Shown here in pieces: positions 18,013 to 27,430 of a stretch of 64,000 bases of DNA. Position 1 is the stretch's first letter; each line of letters opens with the position of its first letter. The position numbers and the translations under genes are program-made. This DNA is from SYFY01 sp041752315 (GTDB lineage: Bacteria; Pseudomonadota; Gammaproteobacteria; Pseudomonadales; Azotimanducaceae): contig JBGSHJ010000057.1 of NCBI GenBank assembly GCA_041752315.1, forward strand, positions 79,619 through 143,618, written 5' to 3'. The notes under the pieces were generated by a model. It did not search any database. It had not been told where the DNA came from and worked only from the letters and a program-made list of their open reading frames with translations.

Positions 18013-18576
18013 ATGCAGCGTGGATACTCCCTTCTCGAACTGGTGGTGGCCCTGAGCGTAGCCGGACTGCTGATGACCGTGGCTGCGCCGACGGCACAGC
18101 ACATGGTTGCCAGCACAAGGGCCAGTTCGGCCATCAATGACCTGGCTCGTGTGATCTCGCTGGCACGCAGTGCCGCCCTGACCCACCAGAGAGAGATCAA
18201 GTTGTGCCCGGGACGCGATGACGCGTGTGGAATGCGAAACAGTTGGGCGGACGGCATGCTGGTGTTCAGTGATGATGACAATGACCAGCGTGCAGGTGAA
18301 GACGAACTGATTGTGGCACGCGTTACCGGCGCCGCTCACGGCCAAATCACCTGGCGATCGTTCCGCAATCGCAGCGAGCTGGTCTTTACCGCACATGGAC
18401 TGACGGACTGGCTGAACGGCAGCTTTCTCTACTGTCCTGACGACGGCAATCCGCGGCACGCCAGGATGCTGATTCTCAATACCGCGGGTCGAATGCGCCA
18501 CGCCCAGGACCGGAATCGTGATGGTATTCGGGAGGACGCCAGTGGTCGACCCTTGAGCTGCAGTCAGGGCAGTTGA
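18013..18576 (+). CDS. fimT: FimT-like type IV pseudopilin (GspH family)
   Basis: Minor pilin with a four-residue leader ending in Gly, cleaved before Tyr, and the conserved Glu5 in YSLLELVVALSVAGLL. A GspH/FimT-type globular domain follows, with SLARSAALTHQ and four cysteines that may form disulfides. 187 residues. It lies 117 bases after pilR on the same strand, the position of fimT in P. aeruginosa; the remaining minor pilin genes are on the opposite strand, converging on it. A role in pilus assembly or DNA uptake is inferred from family. Confidence 0.85.
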   Translation: MQRGYSLLELVVALSVAGLLMTVAAPTAQHMVASTRASSAINDLARVISLARSAALTHQREIKLCPGRDDACGMRNSWADGMLVFSDDDNDQRAGEDELIVARVTGAAHGQITWRSFRNRSELVFTAHGLTDWLNGSFLYCPDDGNPRHARMLILNTAGRMRHAQDRNRDGIREDASGRPLSCSQGS

Positions 18577-18688
18577 CCCCATTGCAGGCCCGGCTCCGGA
18601 CATTTCTCCGGCTGCGAAGTCCATTGGTCAGAGCCACGCTGCCTGATCCCTCGTTGACTCCTGCCGGCTTGTGCCAACGCGTGGCGAA

Positions 18689-19081
18689 TCAGGACTCTTC
18701 GATCTCCGTGTTGTCTGGCAGCTGATCAACAGTCATCGCCACTCGTTCGGTGGGAAACTCCTTGTAGACCACTTCAGCCTTCATCCCGACGACCAGCATG
18801 GTGAATGCGCCTGCTGCGTTCCTCAGGGTCACCGGCGTGTCCAGCGGTACGACAAACTGCATCCCGCCTACCACCATGGTGTTATTCTCGAAGTCGAGTT
18901 GCTGGATGATGCCCCTGTCCGACAACACCATCGGTTCGGATTCTGCCGCCACCAACGACTGGCTTGAGGCGCCGAGCAACAATGACCCAAGCATTGGCGT
19001 CCCCAGCATAGGGCTCCCAAGAAAAGGAGCCCCAAGCAACGACACCCAAAACAACCGTGGTCCGATCAGTCTTCGTTTCAT
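18689..19081 (-). CDS. PilY2-like exported protein
   Basis: The 130-residue protein has a basic N-terminus (MKRRL) and a long hydrophobic signal region. A small domain (IIQQLDFENNTMVVGGMQF, then VVGMKAEVVYKEF) resembles the OB/SH3-like fold of PilY2 proteins. It follows pilY1 by 13 bases at the end of the minor pilin operon, exactly where pilY2 lies relative to pilY1 in P. aeruginosa; PilY2 function is poorly known. The signal region carries five copies of a pentapeptide (pattern [LFM]LGxP-like), described separately. The family call rests mainly on position and domain appearance. Confidence 0.65.
   Translation of the reverse strand: MKRRLIGPRLFWVSLLGAPFLGSPMLGTPMLGSLLLGASSQSLVAAESEPMVLSDRGIIQQLDFENNTMVVGGMQFVVPLDTPVTLRNAAGAFTMLVVGMKAEVVYKEFPTERVAMTVDQLPDNTEIEES
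18965..19039. repeat. Five 15-bp tandem repeats in the pilY2 signal peptide
   Basis: On the minus strand residues 15-39 read as five diverged pentapeptides: LLGAP, FLGSP, MLGTP, MLGSL, LLGAS. Each is encoded by 15 bases, so copy-number change would keep the frame while altering the length of the hydrophobic core. Confidence 0.75.
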
Positions 19082-19094
19082 GCCTTGCTCCTGC

Positions 19095-22000
19095 TCACTC
19101 GTTCATCAACTGTCGCCATGACAATCGACCCACTTTCTGGTCTTCAGGCGGAGCGATGCGGATCGATACCTGGTCATCACCACCGCTCACAAACAGGAAG
19201 TCGAAGTCACCGGATCCAACCAGCAATGACGGATCCACCAGCGTGCCGTCCAGGTCGTCCGAATCGAAGACGATCCCTGACGCATAATTCACGCCACCAA
19301 CCACTACATAGTCATTGTCATCAATGACCTCGTCATTGTTGAGATCGAATATCGGCCGCTTTGGGTTGCCGCCCGTGAGACCATCGATAGGGAATGTTGA
19401 TCCAGGAGGCGCCTGTGTACAGGTATTGGCATCCCGTGGCACCACCGTCGTGATCAGGATGGCCGAACCTCGGCTGATGATGCGGCGGATCGCGCGCTCA
19501 CCGGGGAACTGCACTGCAGGTGGTGCATTGCCCGAAATGTCCGTGTTTGTATTGCCCTGGAGAGTTGTGGTTGGCCGCACCGGATCAAGATCGATGTACC
19601 AGCCGTACACACCCGGATCACCAGGTGCATCGGGTACATACTCCACCAGATTCGCCGAGACAATTCGCTGGCGTTGAAAGACGGGGCTGGTCTCGTCGAC
19701 CACGTTGGTCAGCGTCTGCTCAACCAGTCGGTTCAGCTTCGAATCGGGGCTCGCGGTGGCAGGGCTGACTTCCAGCCGATCCCAGATGCCGTAGACGGAC
19801 TCGACCGTCGTGCTCGTTCCATCGCCGTGAGTGAGCCAGCTCCCGGTACCGACAATCACCAGGAATCCACCATCTGGATGCTTGATGACAAACGGTTGTG
19901 TCGTGATGGGCTGTGCCGTCGCCGCTGTGCCATCGCGGGAAGCCTGGAAAATCTTTGTCACTTCCCACAGAGTCGAATTGTCGCTCGAAATATCGAATCG
20001 GAAGAGGTTGCCCTGCAGGTCACCGCCGTAAACCAGGTCTGCAGTTCCGTTGCCATCCTTGTCGATCACCGCGACGCCGCCCATCCCGTTGGGAAGACCG
20101 GCCATGGGGCCACTGGTTGCGGCGCCAACACCCGTCGAGAGTTTCCAGAAATCTCCGGTCTGCCATCCATTGGTGCCCTTGTCCACATCGAGCATGAACA
20201 GTTTCGCGACACCGTAGGTTGCGTTGTAACCATTGCCGAATATTGCTGCCCAGCGCTTCTGGCTGTCCGTATCCACGGCGTTTGTCATTACCAGTTGCGG
20301 TTGTGACAGCGCATACCCGAGGTCCTTGACCGGACGTCCTTCAAACAGGAGCGGATCGCCACTGCCATCAACCACCGGGTTACCGGTTGAATCCAGAGGA
20401 TAGGTGTCGTCCTCGTCGGTGAACTCCCACAGTATTGCGTTCGACGCATTGGTTGCAGAGGTGAAACTGGTCCCGGGATTGGTCACGTTGACAGCAAAAT
20501 ACCCCTTTCCGCCCGCTCCGAGCCCGCCGACGAGCAGTGTTGTCCAGTCCCTGGATGTCGCCGAGCCAGTCGGCCGCATGTACACGTCTTCAACCGAAGG
20601 GGTCAGGTCGACAAAATAGCGATGGGCGTAAACGAGTGAGGTCAACTGATCGAGTCGGTGAGCATCAAACTCGCTATTGTCGATGATCTTGTTGGGGACA
20701 TAGGCAAACAGCTCATTGCCCGTACCGTTGGAATTTCCCGTTCCTGCATCAAAACCATGCAACATGCCATCGTTGGCTGCCACGTAAACGACCCGTTGGC
20801 GGGTCTTTTTGGCCTGGGCAAAATCGGAGTAGACATCACCTGTCACCGTCGGGAACGGCGCCTGGTCACGGCGGAATGCACGAGGTGCACCTACAAATAT
20901 GGGCGCCGAGTGAATGATGTCGCCCAGCAATCCCTCGGTGCCTTGTCGCTGCCGGAAGATGCCGTTCGGTTCTTCCTGCGTGCGGATACCTCTCAGCCAG
21001 TCCAGTTCAGCGGTGCTGAGCACGGCTTTCTGGTCGTTGTTGAGATTCGCCCACAGGAAAGGCTTGCCAAGTCCGGTGATGTCATCATAGGTGGTGATCA
21101 CCCGGTTGGCTGGCAGGATCTGATCCATCTGCACGGCTGCACGCCAGATGGGATTGGCCGTATCGACAGCACCGGTCGTCGAATTCACCAGCAGTGCCCG
21201 CAGGTCGCCGGTATGGAACTTCGGATTGAAGAACCCGCGGTACTCCACCGTGTCCTCGCGCAGGGCGGTTGAGTTGAACGCCACCGCGGACACCGATATC
21301 GTGCTGTCTGCAAATTCCGCGAATGCCGCCTGGAAGGCCTGGGTAAGCAGAACCGGGTTGTTGGCCGAGAGCCCCTGGCCACGACCGTTCACCGCTGCAT
21401 GCAGCATGTCATCGATCTTCGCCGCACTGCTCGACGTCGGATTCTGCCATGCAAATGCCTGGGTGAAGTCGATGGGCAGGTTGGCTTCAGCAATGTTACC
21501 CACCAGACCAAACCCTACGGTGTAGGTCTTCATGTGCTGGTGCATGTTTTCGCCATTGTTGGTAAACGCAGCAGCGGGTGCGTTCTGCTGATCGCGAGCT
21601 GTGGTGGCGACCCGGTTTGCAACGCCGGGATGCAGGTCGCGTTCGTAATAGAACATCGCCACATCCGCGAGGGTGGAGCTGAAACCGTCCGCAAACTTTC
21701 CGCCATCAAACGACGAGGGACTTGCATCGGTAGGTGTCTGACTGTCGTGATTGGCGATAGTGAAGGACTCGTTCCACTCACCGTCCGAAAACAACAGCGT
21801 GAAGTTGGCCTGACATTCTCCCTCCGGTGCGGCCTGCACGGGGCAGTTGGCGCTGCCGGGAGATGCCGCAGGTGTACCAAACACATTGCCGCTGACACAC
21901 TCGAATGTCCGGCCTGCGCGGTCGAGTGCTGCCCGCAATGGTGTGCCGCCGTTGGAGTTCAGCGAGTAAACACGTTCGAGTATCTCGCGCTTCTGGCCGA

Positions 22001-24032
22001 CCCGGTAGGACGCGTTGAGACTGTCCAGCGGTTCACGATGGGTGAGCTGATTGAGCACGCCATACCCCATGCGCAGGTTGGATGCACCGGAAATGGCTCG
22101 ACCGAGAGCCGCCTTGGCCGAATATTCGCGTAGACGGTAGTAGGTAAACCAGTTGGCAAAGTTCTGGATTTCCTGTGCGTACGTGCACGTCAGCGGGTTG
22201 CCATCGTCAGCAGCACAATCCACTCGTGCGGCGCCACCTGGATAACTCGTCAGTACCGTGCCGTTGTTGAGGGTGTAGTTCGCGCGGATGTCGATCCGGG
22301 TTCCCATCTGATTGAAGGCTGGAAAGGTACCGAGCGGAGCAGTCGTCGTGTAGTAGTGCGCCATATGCACGTTGTTGTTGGTAACGGTTTCCCGACCATC
22401 CGAATCGTTGAAGGTGGTGGGTACGCTGGCTGATGTATAGCTGCGGTTTTCGGAGGTGAGATTGATGGTCTGTGCGACTGCATTATAAGGATCGAGCAAC
22501 GCAGCGGTCGGATTGGCTTGCGGGAAGTCGACCGAGTTGCGATTGAGCCCTATCCACGGTTCATAAAAAACCTGCGGGTTGTAATAGATGGTGTTGTACT
22601 GGGCATTCCACGCACGCCACACTCCATAGTTGTTGTTGGTGAACTTGGCATTGCCGTTGATCGTTTCCTGCGTTGGCATGTTCAGGTTGCCACCGTAGGT
22701 GTTGGTCGTCAGTTGATGGAGATAGTAATAACTCTGGGAGCGCGCTGGTATACCACCCAGTTTGGTCGCCGAGTTGCTGATGGTGAACAGGCTGTCCTGC
22801 CCCGGTGTCACCATGGCCCAATCCATCGAGCCCGAGTCATCCATCATCACCAGAACGTTGGCTTCGGCACTGATGGCATCTTCAAGGGGCACATCCGCCA
22901 GAGCTATCAGCTGGGTGATCTCGTTCGCTGTTGCAGTGACGATCGGCGGATCGATCGGGTCAAAGTTGATCGTGATCGTCGCCTGGGCGCCCGGATCTTC
23001 GTTGCCGGAAGGCAATTCGCGATACTGAACGACGAAGGTCACTGGCGGATCGCCCGCATTGCCGTAGGCCGGTGGCGGTGTATAGGTGAACGCGCCGGTG
23101 CCGTTGTCCAGGTCCAGGGCACCGATCGACGGTGGAGTCACGACAAACACCTGTACCGTATCCCCGTCATCATCGATGGTGCGTGACAGCAGACCACCAC
23201 CGGTGTCGATATCCAGGAAACTGCCCTGGTTGACCGTGTACTCGTACGTGGACCAGGTACGCGGCGGGTCATCGTCACCAACCACCGTGACGTTCACCGT
23301 GGCCATCGACGTCTGGCCATCAGCATCCCGGATGGTGTAGGTAAAAAAGTCCGCTCCGGAAAAATTCGGTTTGGGAAAATACTCCAGCCGTCCATCAGGC
23401 AACAGGCCGATGATCCCGTTTGGAGCCGTCACCTGAATTCCGGACTCATCAAGTTGGGTTGTCGGCGTGCTTTCGGAAGAGTTGGGTACCTGCGGATCGA
23501 GATCGCTCGGCCAATTGCGGCCATACAGGACGATCTCGGTAACCGGATCACCGAGCTCATCGTTATCAAGGACATCGATGACCACAGAGCCCGAGTCACC
23601 GGGATCCACTTCATCCACCGTTGCAGAATCATTGACGGCGGAGGGGTCGTCATTGGCACCGGACATCTGGATCGTCAGTGTGAACAACGCCGTGTCGCCC
23701 GTTGTATCACGCGCTTCGAAAACCAGGGATTGTGTACCACTGGCATTGGGTTCCGGTACGAGATCAACCTTACCGCTACCGGCATCCACACTGGTCTGGA
23801 ACAACGTATCACCGCTGGTGCTGACCAGTGTGTAGGTCAGCACATCACCGGTGTCTGCATCCGAAAATATCGTCGCCAGATCGAACTCGGCATCCGGTCG
23901 GTCCTCAACCCATCCAGCGCCACTCAATGTCTGGCTCAATGGGTCTGCAACGGGAGGTGCCGCCACTACTGCAGGCACCAAACCCAGCCACGCGGTGGCA
24001 AGCACCAGTCTGCGAAACGCCAGATACTTCAT
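19095..24032 (-). CDS. pilY1: PilY1-type pilus tip adhesin with extra N-terminal Ig/cadherin-like domains
   Basis: Large secreted tip protein of type IV pili, involved in adhesion, surface sensing and pilus extension. Signal peptide MKYLAFRR...AVVA. Residues about 25-370 are repeated Asp-rich beta domains of cadherin/Ig type (DIATIFSDADTGD-like start, DADGQTSMATVNVTV, DDDGDTVQVFVV). A von Willebrand A domain follows, with MIDAS DDSGSM near residue 397. The C-terminal PilC/PilY1 beta-propeller (about 1030-1600) has a calcium loop DKDGNGTADLVYGG near 1324 and a dockerin-like loop DLNNDEVIDDNDY near 1566. About 1645 residues, longer than the roughly 1160 of P. aeruginosa PilY1. ATG at 24032 has AGGAGAG upstream; the 14 codons before it are unlikely to be used. 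Confidence 0.93.
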   Translation of the reverse strand: MKYLAFRRLVLATAWLGLVPAVVAAPPVADPLSQTLSGAGWVEDRPDAEFDLATIFSDADTGDVLTYTLVSTSGDTLFQTSVDAGSGKVDLVPEPNASGTQSLVFEARDTTGDTALFTLTIQMSGANDDPSAVNDSATVDEVDPGDSGSVVIDVLDNDELGDPVTEIVLYGRNWPSDLDPQVPNSSESTPTTQLDESGIQVTAPNGIIGLLPDGRLEYFPKPNFSGADFFTYTIRDADGQTSMATVNVTVVGDDDPPRTWSTYEYTVNQGSFLDIDTGGGLLSRTIDDDGDTVQVFVVTPPSIGALDLDNGTGAFTYTPPPAYGNAGDPPVTFVVQYRELPSGNEDPGAQATITINFDPIDPPIVTATANEITQLIALADVPLEDAISAEANVLVMMDDSGSMDWAMVTPGQDSLFTISNSATKLGGIPARSQSYYYLHQLTTNTYGGNLNMPTQETINGNAKFTNNNYGVWRAWNAQYNTIYYNPQVFYEPWIGLNRNSVDFPQANPTAALLDPYNAVAQTINLTSENRSYTSASVPTTFNDSDGRETVTNNNVHMAHYYTTTAPLGTFPAFNQMGTRIDIRANYTLNNGTVLTSYPGGAARVDCAADDGNPLTCTYAQEIQNFANWFTYYRLREYSAKAALGRAISGASNLRMGYGVLNQLTHREPLDSLNASYRVGQKREILERVYSLNSNGGTPLRAALDRAGRTFECVSGNVFGTPAASPGSANCPVQAAPEGECQANFTLLFSDGEWNESFTIANHDSQTPTDASPSSFDGGKFADGFSSTLADVAMFYYERDLHPGVANRVATTARDQQNAPAAAFTNNGENMHQHMKTYTVGFGLVGNIAEANLPIDFTQAFAWQNPTSSSAAKIDDMLHAAVNGRGQGLSANNPVLLTQAFQAAFAEFADSTISVSAVAFNSTALREDTVEYRGFFNPKFHTGDLRALLVNSTTGAVDTANPIWRAAVQMDQILPANRVITTYDDITGLGKPFLWANLNNDQKAVLSTAELDWLRGIRTQEEPNGIFRQRQGTEGLLGDIIHSAPIFVGAPRAFRRDQAPFPTVTGDVYSDFAQAKKTRQRVVYVAANDGMLHGFDAGTGNSNGTGNELFAYVPNKIIDNSEFDAHRLDQLTSLVYAHRYFVDLTPSVEDVYMRPTGSATSRDWTTLLVGGLGAGGKGYFAVNVTNPGTSFTSATNASNAILWEFTDEDDTYPLDSTGNPVVDGSGDPLLFEGRPVKDLGYALSQPQLVMTNAVDTDSQKRWAAIFGNGYNATYGVAKLFMLDVDKGTNGWQTGDFWKLSTGVGAATSGPMAGLPNGMGGVAVIDKDGNGTADLVYGGDLQGNLFRFDISSDNSTLWEVTKIFQASRDGTAATAQPITTQPFVIKHPDGGFLVIVGTGSWLTHGDGTSTTVESVYGIWDRLEVSPATASPDSKLNRLVEQTLTNVVDETSPVFQRQRIVSANLVEYVPDAPGDPGVYGWYIDLDPVRPTTTLQGNTNTDISGNAPPAVQFPGERAIRRIISRGSAILITTVVPRDANTCTQAPPGSTFPIDGLTGGNPKRPIFDLNNDEVIDDNDYVVVGGVNYASGIVFDSDDLDGTLVDPSLLVGSGDFDFLFVSGGDDQVSIRIAPPEDQKVGRLSWRQLMNE

Positions 24033-24076
24033 TGATCTCTCCTGGCTTTTTGTCTGTGTCAGCTTGTTTGTCACGG

Positions 24077-24637
24077 TCAGAACACCATTCCATAGGTGCT
24101 CTGCAGGAATACCTGAGAATTGGCAGAACCTCCCGTTCCACGCGCGGTGATGCGGAATACTTCGATGCGATCAAACAGGCTGCTGTAGGAACTCTGGATC
24201 ATGACCGAGTTTTCGGTTCGCTGTACCGTGGCCAGCCATTCGATCAGGTAACGTGGCTGGGCGGCCACATCAGGCATGTTCACTGCAACCTCGACGGTCT
24301 GGGCACCGCTCCAGACCGCGTCGTCCATCCATCGATCATCTTCGCCAAACTCTGCTGCAGACCACATGCCACCGGCACCGGCGTCATCAAACAACGCAGT
24401 ACCGGCAACGTTGGCATCCATCCAGTTCTCCGCCTGCCGAAGAGCGGCTTCGGCCGCCTGGAACGCAATCAGGGAATCATGCGAGTTGCGCGCCATGCGC
24501 TCTTCCAGCGTCGTGGTCTGCACGGCGGATACACCCGCAATGGTCAGCACGAGCAACAGGACCAGGCTGATGAACAGCACGATACCCTGTTGGCGGGCCG
24601 GTGAATAAACAGACGAACGCACAGGTTGTTGCTGCAT
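24077..24637 (-). CDS. pilX: Minor pilin PilX
   Basis: PilX/GspK-type pseudopilin of the priming tip complex. The leader ends RQQG and the mature N-terminus IVLFISLVLLLVL lacks Glu5, which is normal for PilX. The following motif GVSAVQTTTLEERMARN and AFQAAEAALRQAE is characteristic of PilX_N. 186 residues. It lies three bases after pilW, and pilY1 starts 44 bases beyond its stop. Confidence 0.92.
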   Translation of the reverse strand: MQQQPVRSSVYSPARQQGIVLFISLVLLLVLTIAGVSAVQTTTLEERMARNSHDSLIAFQAAEAALRQAENWMDANVAGTALFDDAGAGGMWSAAEFGEDDRWMDDAVWSGAQTVEVAVNMPDVAAQPRYLIEWLATVQRTENSVMIQSSYSSLFDRIEVFRITARGTGGSANSQVFLQSTYGMVF

Positions 24638-24640
24638 CTT

Positions 24641-25774
24641 CTAACCCTGGTTTCTCAGCGAGATCGTCTGGCTGAACGTACGTGTGACGGGTTGGTTTGC
24701 ATCGGGGTCAACAACATCGACCGTACTCGCGGTGATCTGGATACGTAAGGTGCGGACCACTTCATTCGGATTGGTTGCCGCAAAGTCGTCATAGCGGTTG
24801 GGTGCATCGACGTTGTCGTTCGGCGTGGAATCTATGCCAAACCACAATTGCAGGTCTTCGATGCCTTCGACCAGTTCCACCGGTGCCGCAGCTCCGGACT
24901 TGCGCCACAGCGACAGAGGTGTCTGGCCGCGGTTATTGGTACCTGCACTATCGGCAATGAAGTAGACCTCCGTGAACAGACGCGCAACCGTGGTTCCCTG
25001 GGAGTTGGTGGCAGCGCCGTAGGCCACATTCTGTTCCGACAGTGTGGCGGCAGCCCGATTCTGGAAGATGGCGGATCCGGGACCGGTGTTCTCGGCTCGA
25101 CTCAGTTGAATCGTCGTACCGGCGTCATTGACTGCGGTAACGCGAAACACCGATGCCTGTTCACAATCACTGATGACGGCAAAGTCATTGGCGGCAAACA
25201 CCACATTGCCATCATCCTCGATCACAACGGGATTGGCGTCGGGTTGCACGATCGCTGCGATCCGTTCACCGGGTGGCTCGACTCGGCGCACGGCCAGAAT
25301 ATCGGTCTGTGGCGCGACGTTTCCGAAGTTGAGACCGTTGGCCGGTACAGGTGTCGTCGTGGCAGCACCAACCCTTGGCAAAATGGCTGCGCTGGGATTC
25401 CAGTCCGTCATCGACGTACCGCCGCCACCGACATAGTCAAATCCGGTAATCGGCTGCAATATGTTCATCTCGAAAGTGTTTTCAAGATCCTGGTTCAAAG
25501 TCGTGTAACGTTTGTCCAGGTCAGGATCACAACCGAAATAACCACCGGCTCGAGCGCTCTCCGAAATGAAATCGAGTGCGTAGCGGGCGCCTTCCTGCAA
25601 TCGTGACTGACCCTGCAGGGTGGTGTAAGTCAGATTGTTGCCGACAAACAGCTGCACGATACCGGCAGTGATGACCACACCCAGTGCCAGCGCCAGCATC
25701 AGCTCGATGAGGGAAAACCCCATTGCCGACGATGGCGCCGATGGACGTGTCGATGATCTGGACTGGCGTTGCAT
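24641..25774 (-). CDS. pilW: Minor pilin PilW
   Basis: GspJ-type pseudopilin. Leader ending in Gly before FSLIELMLALALGVVITAGIVQLF with Glu5; then the PilW-typical LQEGARYALDFISESARAGGYFGC. 377 residues, consistent with the family. Three bases separate it from both pilV and pilX, so the three are surely co-transcribed. The globular part has several cysteines and a C-terminal beta region (TRTFSQTISLRNQG). Confidence 0.92.
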   Translation of the reverse strand: MQRQSRSSTRPSAPSSAMGFSLIELMLALALGVVITAGIVQLFVGNNLTYTTLQGQSRLQEGARYALDFISESARAGGYFGCDPDLDKRYTTLNQDLENTFEMNILQPITGFDYVGGGGTSMTDWNPSAAILPRVGAATTTPVPANGLNFGNVAPQTDILAVRRVEPPGERIAAIVQPDANPVVIEDDGNVVFAANDFAVISDCEQASVFRVTAVNDAGTTIQLSRAENTGPGSAIFQNRAAATLSEQNVAYGAATNSQGTTVARLFTEVYFIADSAGTNNRGQTPLSLWRKSGAAAPVELVEGIEDLQLWFGIDSTPNDNVDAPNRYDDFAATNPNEVVRTLRIQITASTVDVVDPDANQPVTRTFSQTISLRNQG

Positions 25775-25777
25775 GAC

Positions 25778-26338
25778 TCAGCTCTGACTGTTGATGGTGA
25801 TGGTACGGACCTGCTGGTTGGCCAGCTCCGTCCACTGCACCGTGATGTTGATGACACCATTCACGTCGACAGCAATGCTGCCATCACCTGCTGTCAGCCC
25901 CGGTTGATCGTCTTCATCGGCAAGCACACCAGCAGCGCGCAAGGTCTGGCAGATATTCTGGTCGTGGAAACTGCCAAGACTGCATTTCCAGATCGCCTGG
26001 TCGAAACTGACCATCTGCGCCTGCGTGCAATTCTGGGTGTTGCAGTTCGCCGCGTTGGGTGGGCCGTCAGTCAGGTCCAGGCCCGAATAGGCTGAGCCCG
26101 AGGGATTGCCTGCCGGATTGGCACGTACCCGATCCATCATGTCGTAGGCAAGTTGCACGGCCTCCGCCCTCTGCAGAGCACCTCGGTTGTTCTGCAGGCT
26201 GACCATCTGCAACGCCGTGACACCCAGCACGCCGATACCCATCACGAGTACCGCCACCAGCAATTCGATCATCGAAAAACCACCTGTGCGGCGGCTTTCA
26301 GCGGGGGTACCGCGCCTTTGTCGAGCCGTCAGTTGCAT
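25778..26338 (-). CDS. pilV: Minor pilin PilV
   Basis: GspI-type pseudopilin. The leader ends RTGG and the mature start is FSMIELLVAVLVMGIGVLGVTALQM, the recognised PilV N-terminal motif, with Glu5; then NNRGALQRAEAVQLAYDMMDRVRAN. The globular domain has four cysteines (NCNTQNC, WKC, NIC). 186 residues. Its ATG overlaps the fimU stop region by ten bases. Confidence 0.92.
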   Translation of the reverse strand: MQLTARQRRGTPAESRRTGGFSMIELLVAVLVMGIGVLGVTALQMVSLQNNRGALQRAEAVQLAYDMMDRVRANPAGNPSGSAYSGLDLTDGPPNAANCNTQNCTQAQMVSFDQAIWKCSLGSFHDQNICQTLRAAGVLADEDDQPGLTAGDGSIAVDVNGVINITVQWTELANQQVRTITINSQS

Positions 26339-26865
26339 GTCAGCTCCTGGGCCATGGTTCGACCAACCGGGGTAATGTTCACGGTCCGCCCGTTGATCAC
26401 GGAAGGATCCGTGCTGCAGACCTGGATTGCACCGCCCGCGCCACCCACCAGCAGTCCACGGGAGTTGAAGCTCAGCGTGTAGACGGCTTCCAGCGCACCA
26501 ATGGCATCGAGTGTCACTGCGGTGGGAGCGGCGATGCTCCGCAGAGGGGTCCCGGTACAGTTTCCCGGGTTACCCGCGACGATGCAGTAACCCCCTCCCC
26601 ACTCGTTGCTGTTGTCCGCAGTCAGGGCCTGAATGCTGACCACGCCGCCCAGCTTCGCCGCTTCGCTGCGCGCGTAGGCAATGCCGCCTATCAGGTCATT
26701 GGTGTACGTGGTCAGTCGCTGCTGTCCCAGGAACCCATTGAATGCCGGCAAGCCGATCGTGATCAGCACGGCAGCAATCGACAGTGCCACCATCAGTTCG
26801 ATGATCGTGAAGCCCTGCGCGGTTCGATGACCACCGGGCGTTGCACAAGCGCCATGCCCCAGCAT
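26329..26865 (-). CDS. fimU: Minor pilin FimU (GspH/FimT family)
   Basis: GspH-type pseudopilin with leader ending AQG, mature FTIIELMVALSIAAVLITIGLPAF, Glu5 present, then the GspH signature LIGGIAYARSEAAKLGG. About 178 residues. ATG at 26865 overlaps the pilE TGA by one base and has GGGAG six bases upstream; a TTG one codon earlier is less likely. It is called fimU rather than fimT because it is the GspH-type gene heading the pilVWX series; the second copy at 18.0 kb is taken as fimT. Confidence 0.85.
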   Translation of the reverse strand: MLGHGACATPGGHRTAQGFTIIELMVALSIAAVLITIGLPAFNGFLGQQRLTTYTNDLIGGIAYARSEAAKLGGVVSIQALTADNSNEWGGGYCIVAGNPGNCTGTPLRSIAAPTAVTLDAIGALEAVYTLSFNSRGLLVGGAGGAIQVCSTDPSVINGRTVNITPVGRTMAQELTCN

Positions 26866-27377
26866 CAATGCTCCCAGGTATCTTCGCCGGCCCCGATGGA
26901 GCCATTGTTGTTCGCGTCCCAGCCACGTGCGCCAGTCTGGTCAATCGTGACAAAACCATCGCCCACCATCTGGCCAATCGGAGTTGCCCGGACGTTGAAG
27001 GTTGTGGCCGTACCGGTCACGGTGATTGTGTAGCGCCCATTGGCCACCGAACGTGGCTGGCATACCTGGTTCGCTGGCGGGCCGGTGTTGGCATCACCAA
27101 CGCCATCGGCATTCGTATCCGCTGCGCCTAGATAGTCAAAATTGTTGCTGGCCCAGCGTTCCATGCCTTGTGCGCAGAGCGCCAGATCGGCCTGTGCCTC
27201 ACTACGGTGGGATCGGTCGGCGTAGGCCGTATAAATCGGTATCGAAACCCCGGCCACGATGGCCATGATGGCAACCGCAATCAGCAATTCGATCAGCGTG
27301 AATCCGAATTGAAGGGGCCTTCCAGGCAGGTGGAGAAACGACTGCTTGAGAGACTTCCTGGGACAGGCCGATGACAT
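26865..27377 (-). CDS. pilE: Type IV minor pilin PilE
   Basis: Pilin-like protein with a long leader (about 23 residues) ending QFG, mature FTLIELLIAVAIMAIVAGVSIPIYTAY with Glu5, then SHRSEAQADLALCAQGMERWASNN, typical of PilE minor pilins. A C-terminal disulfide-type cysteine pair is possible (LCAQ and QVCQP). ATG at 27377; earlier TTG and GTG codons extend the frame. First gene of the minor pilin operon here, whereas I recall P. aeruginosa pilE as the last gene of the corresponding cluster. fkpB lies 53 bases upstream in the same direction. Confidence 0.88.
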   Translation of the reverse strand: MSSACPRKSLKQSFLHLPGRPLQFGFTLIELLIAVAIMAIVAGVSIPIYTAYADRSHRSEAQADLALCAQGMERWASNNFDYLGAADTNADGVGDANTGPPANQVCQPRSVANGRYTITVTGTATTFNVRATPIGQMVGDGFVTIDQTGARGWDANNNGSIGAGEDTWEH

Positions 27378-27430
27378 GCGTTTTCCGAGGAGTTGGAGCA
27401 CCCGGCGCAAACTACTCCGTTCAGCCGTGT

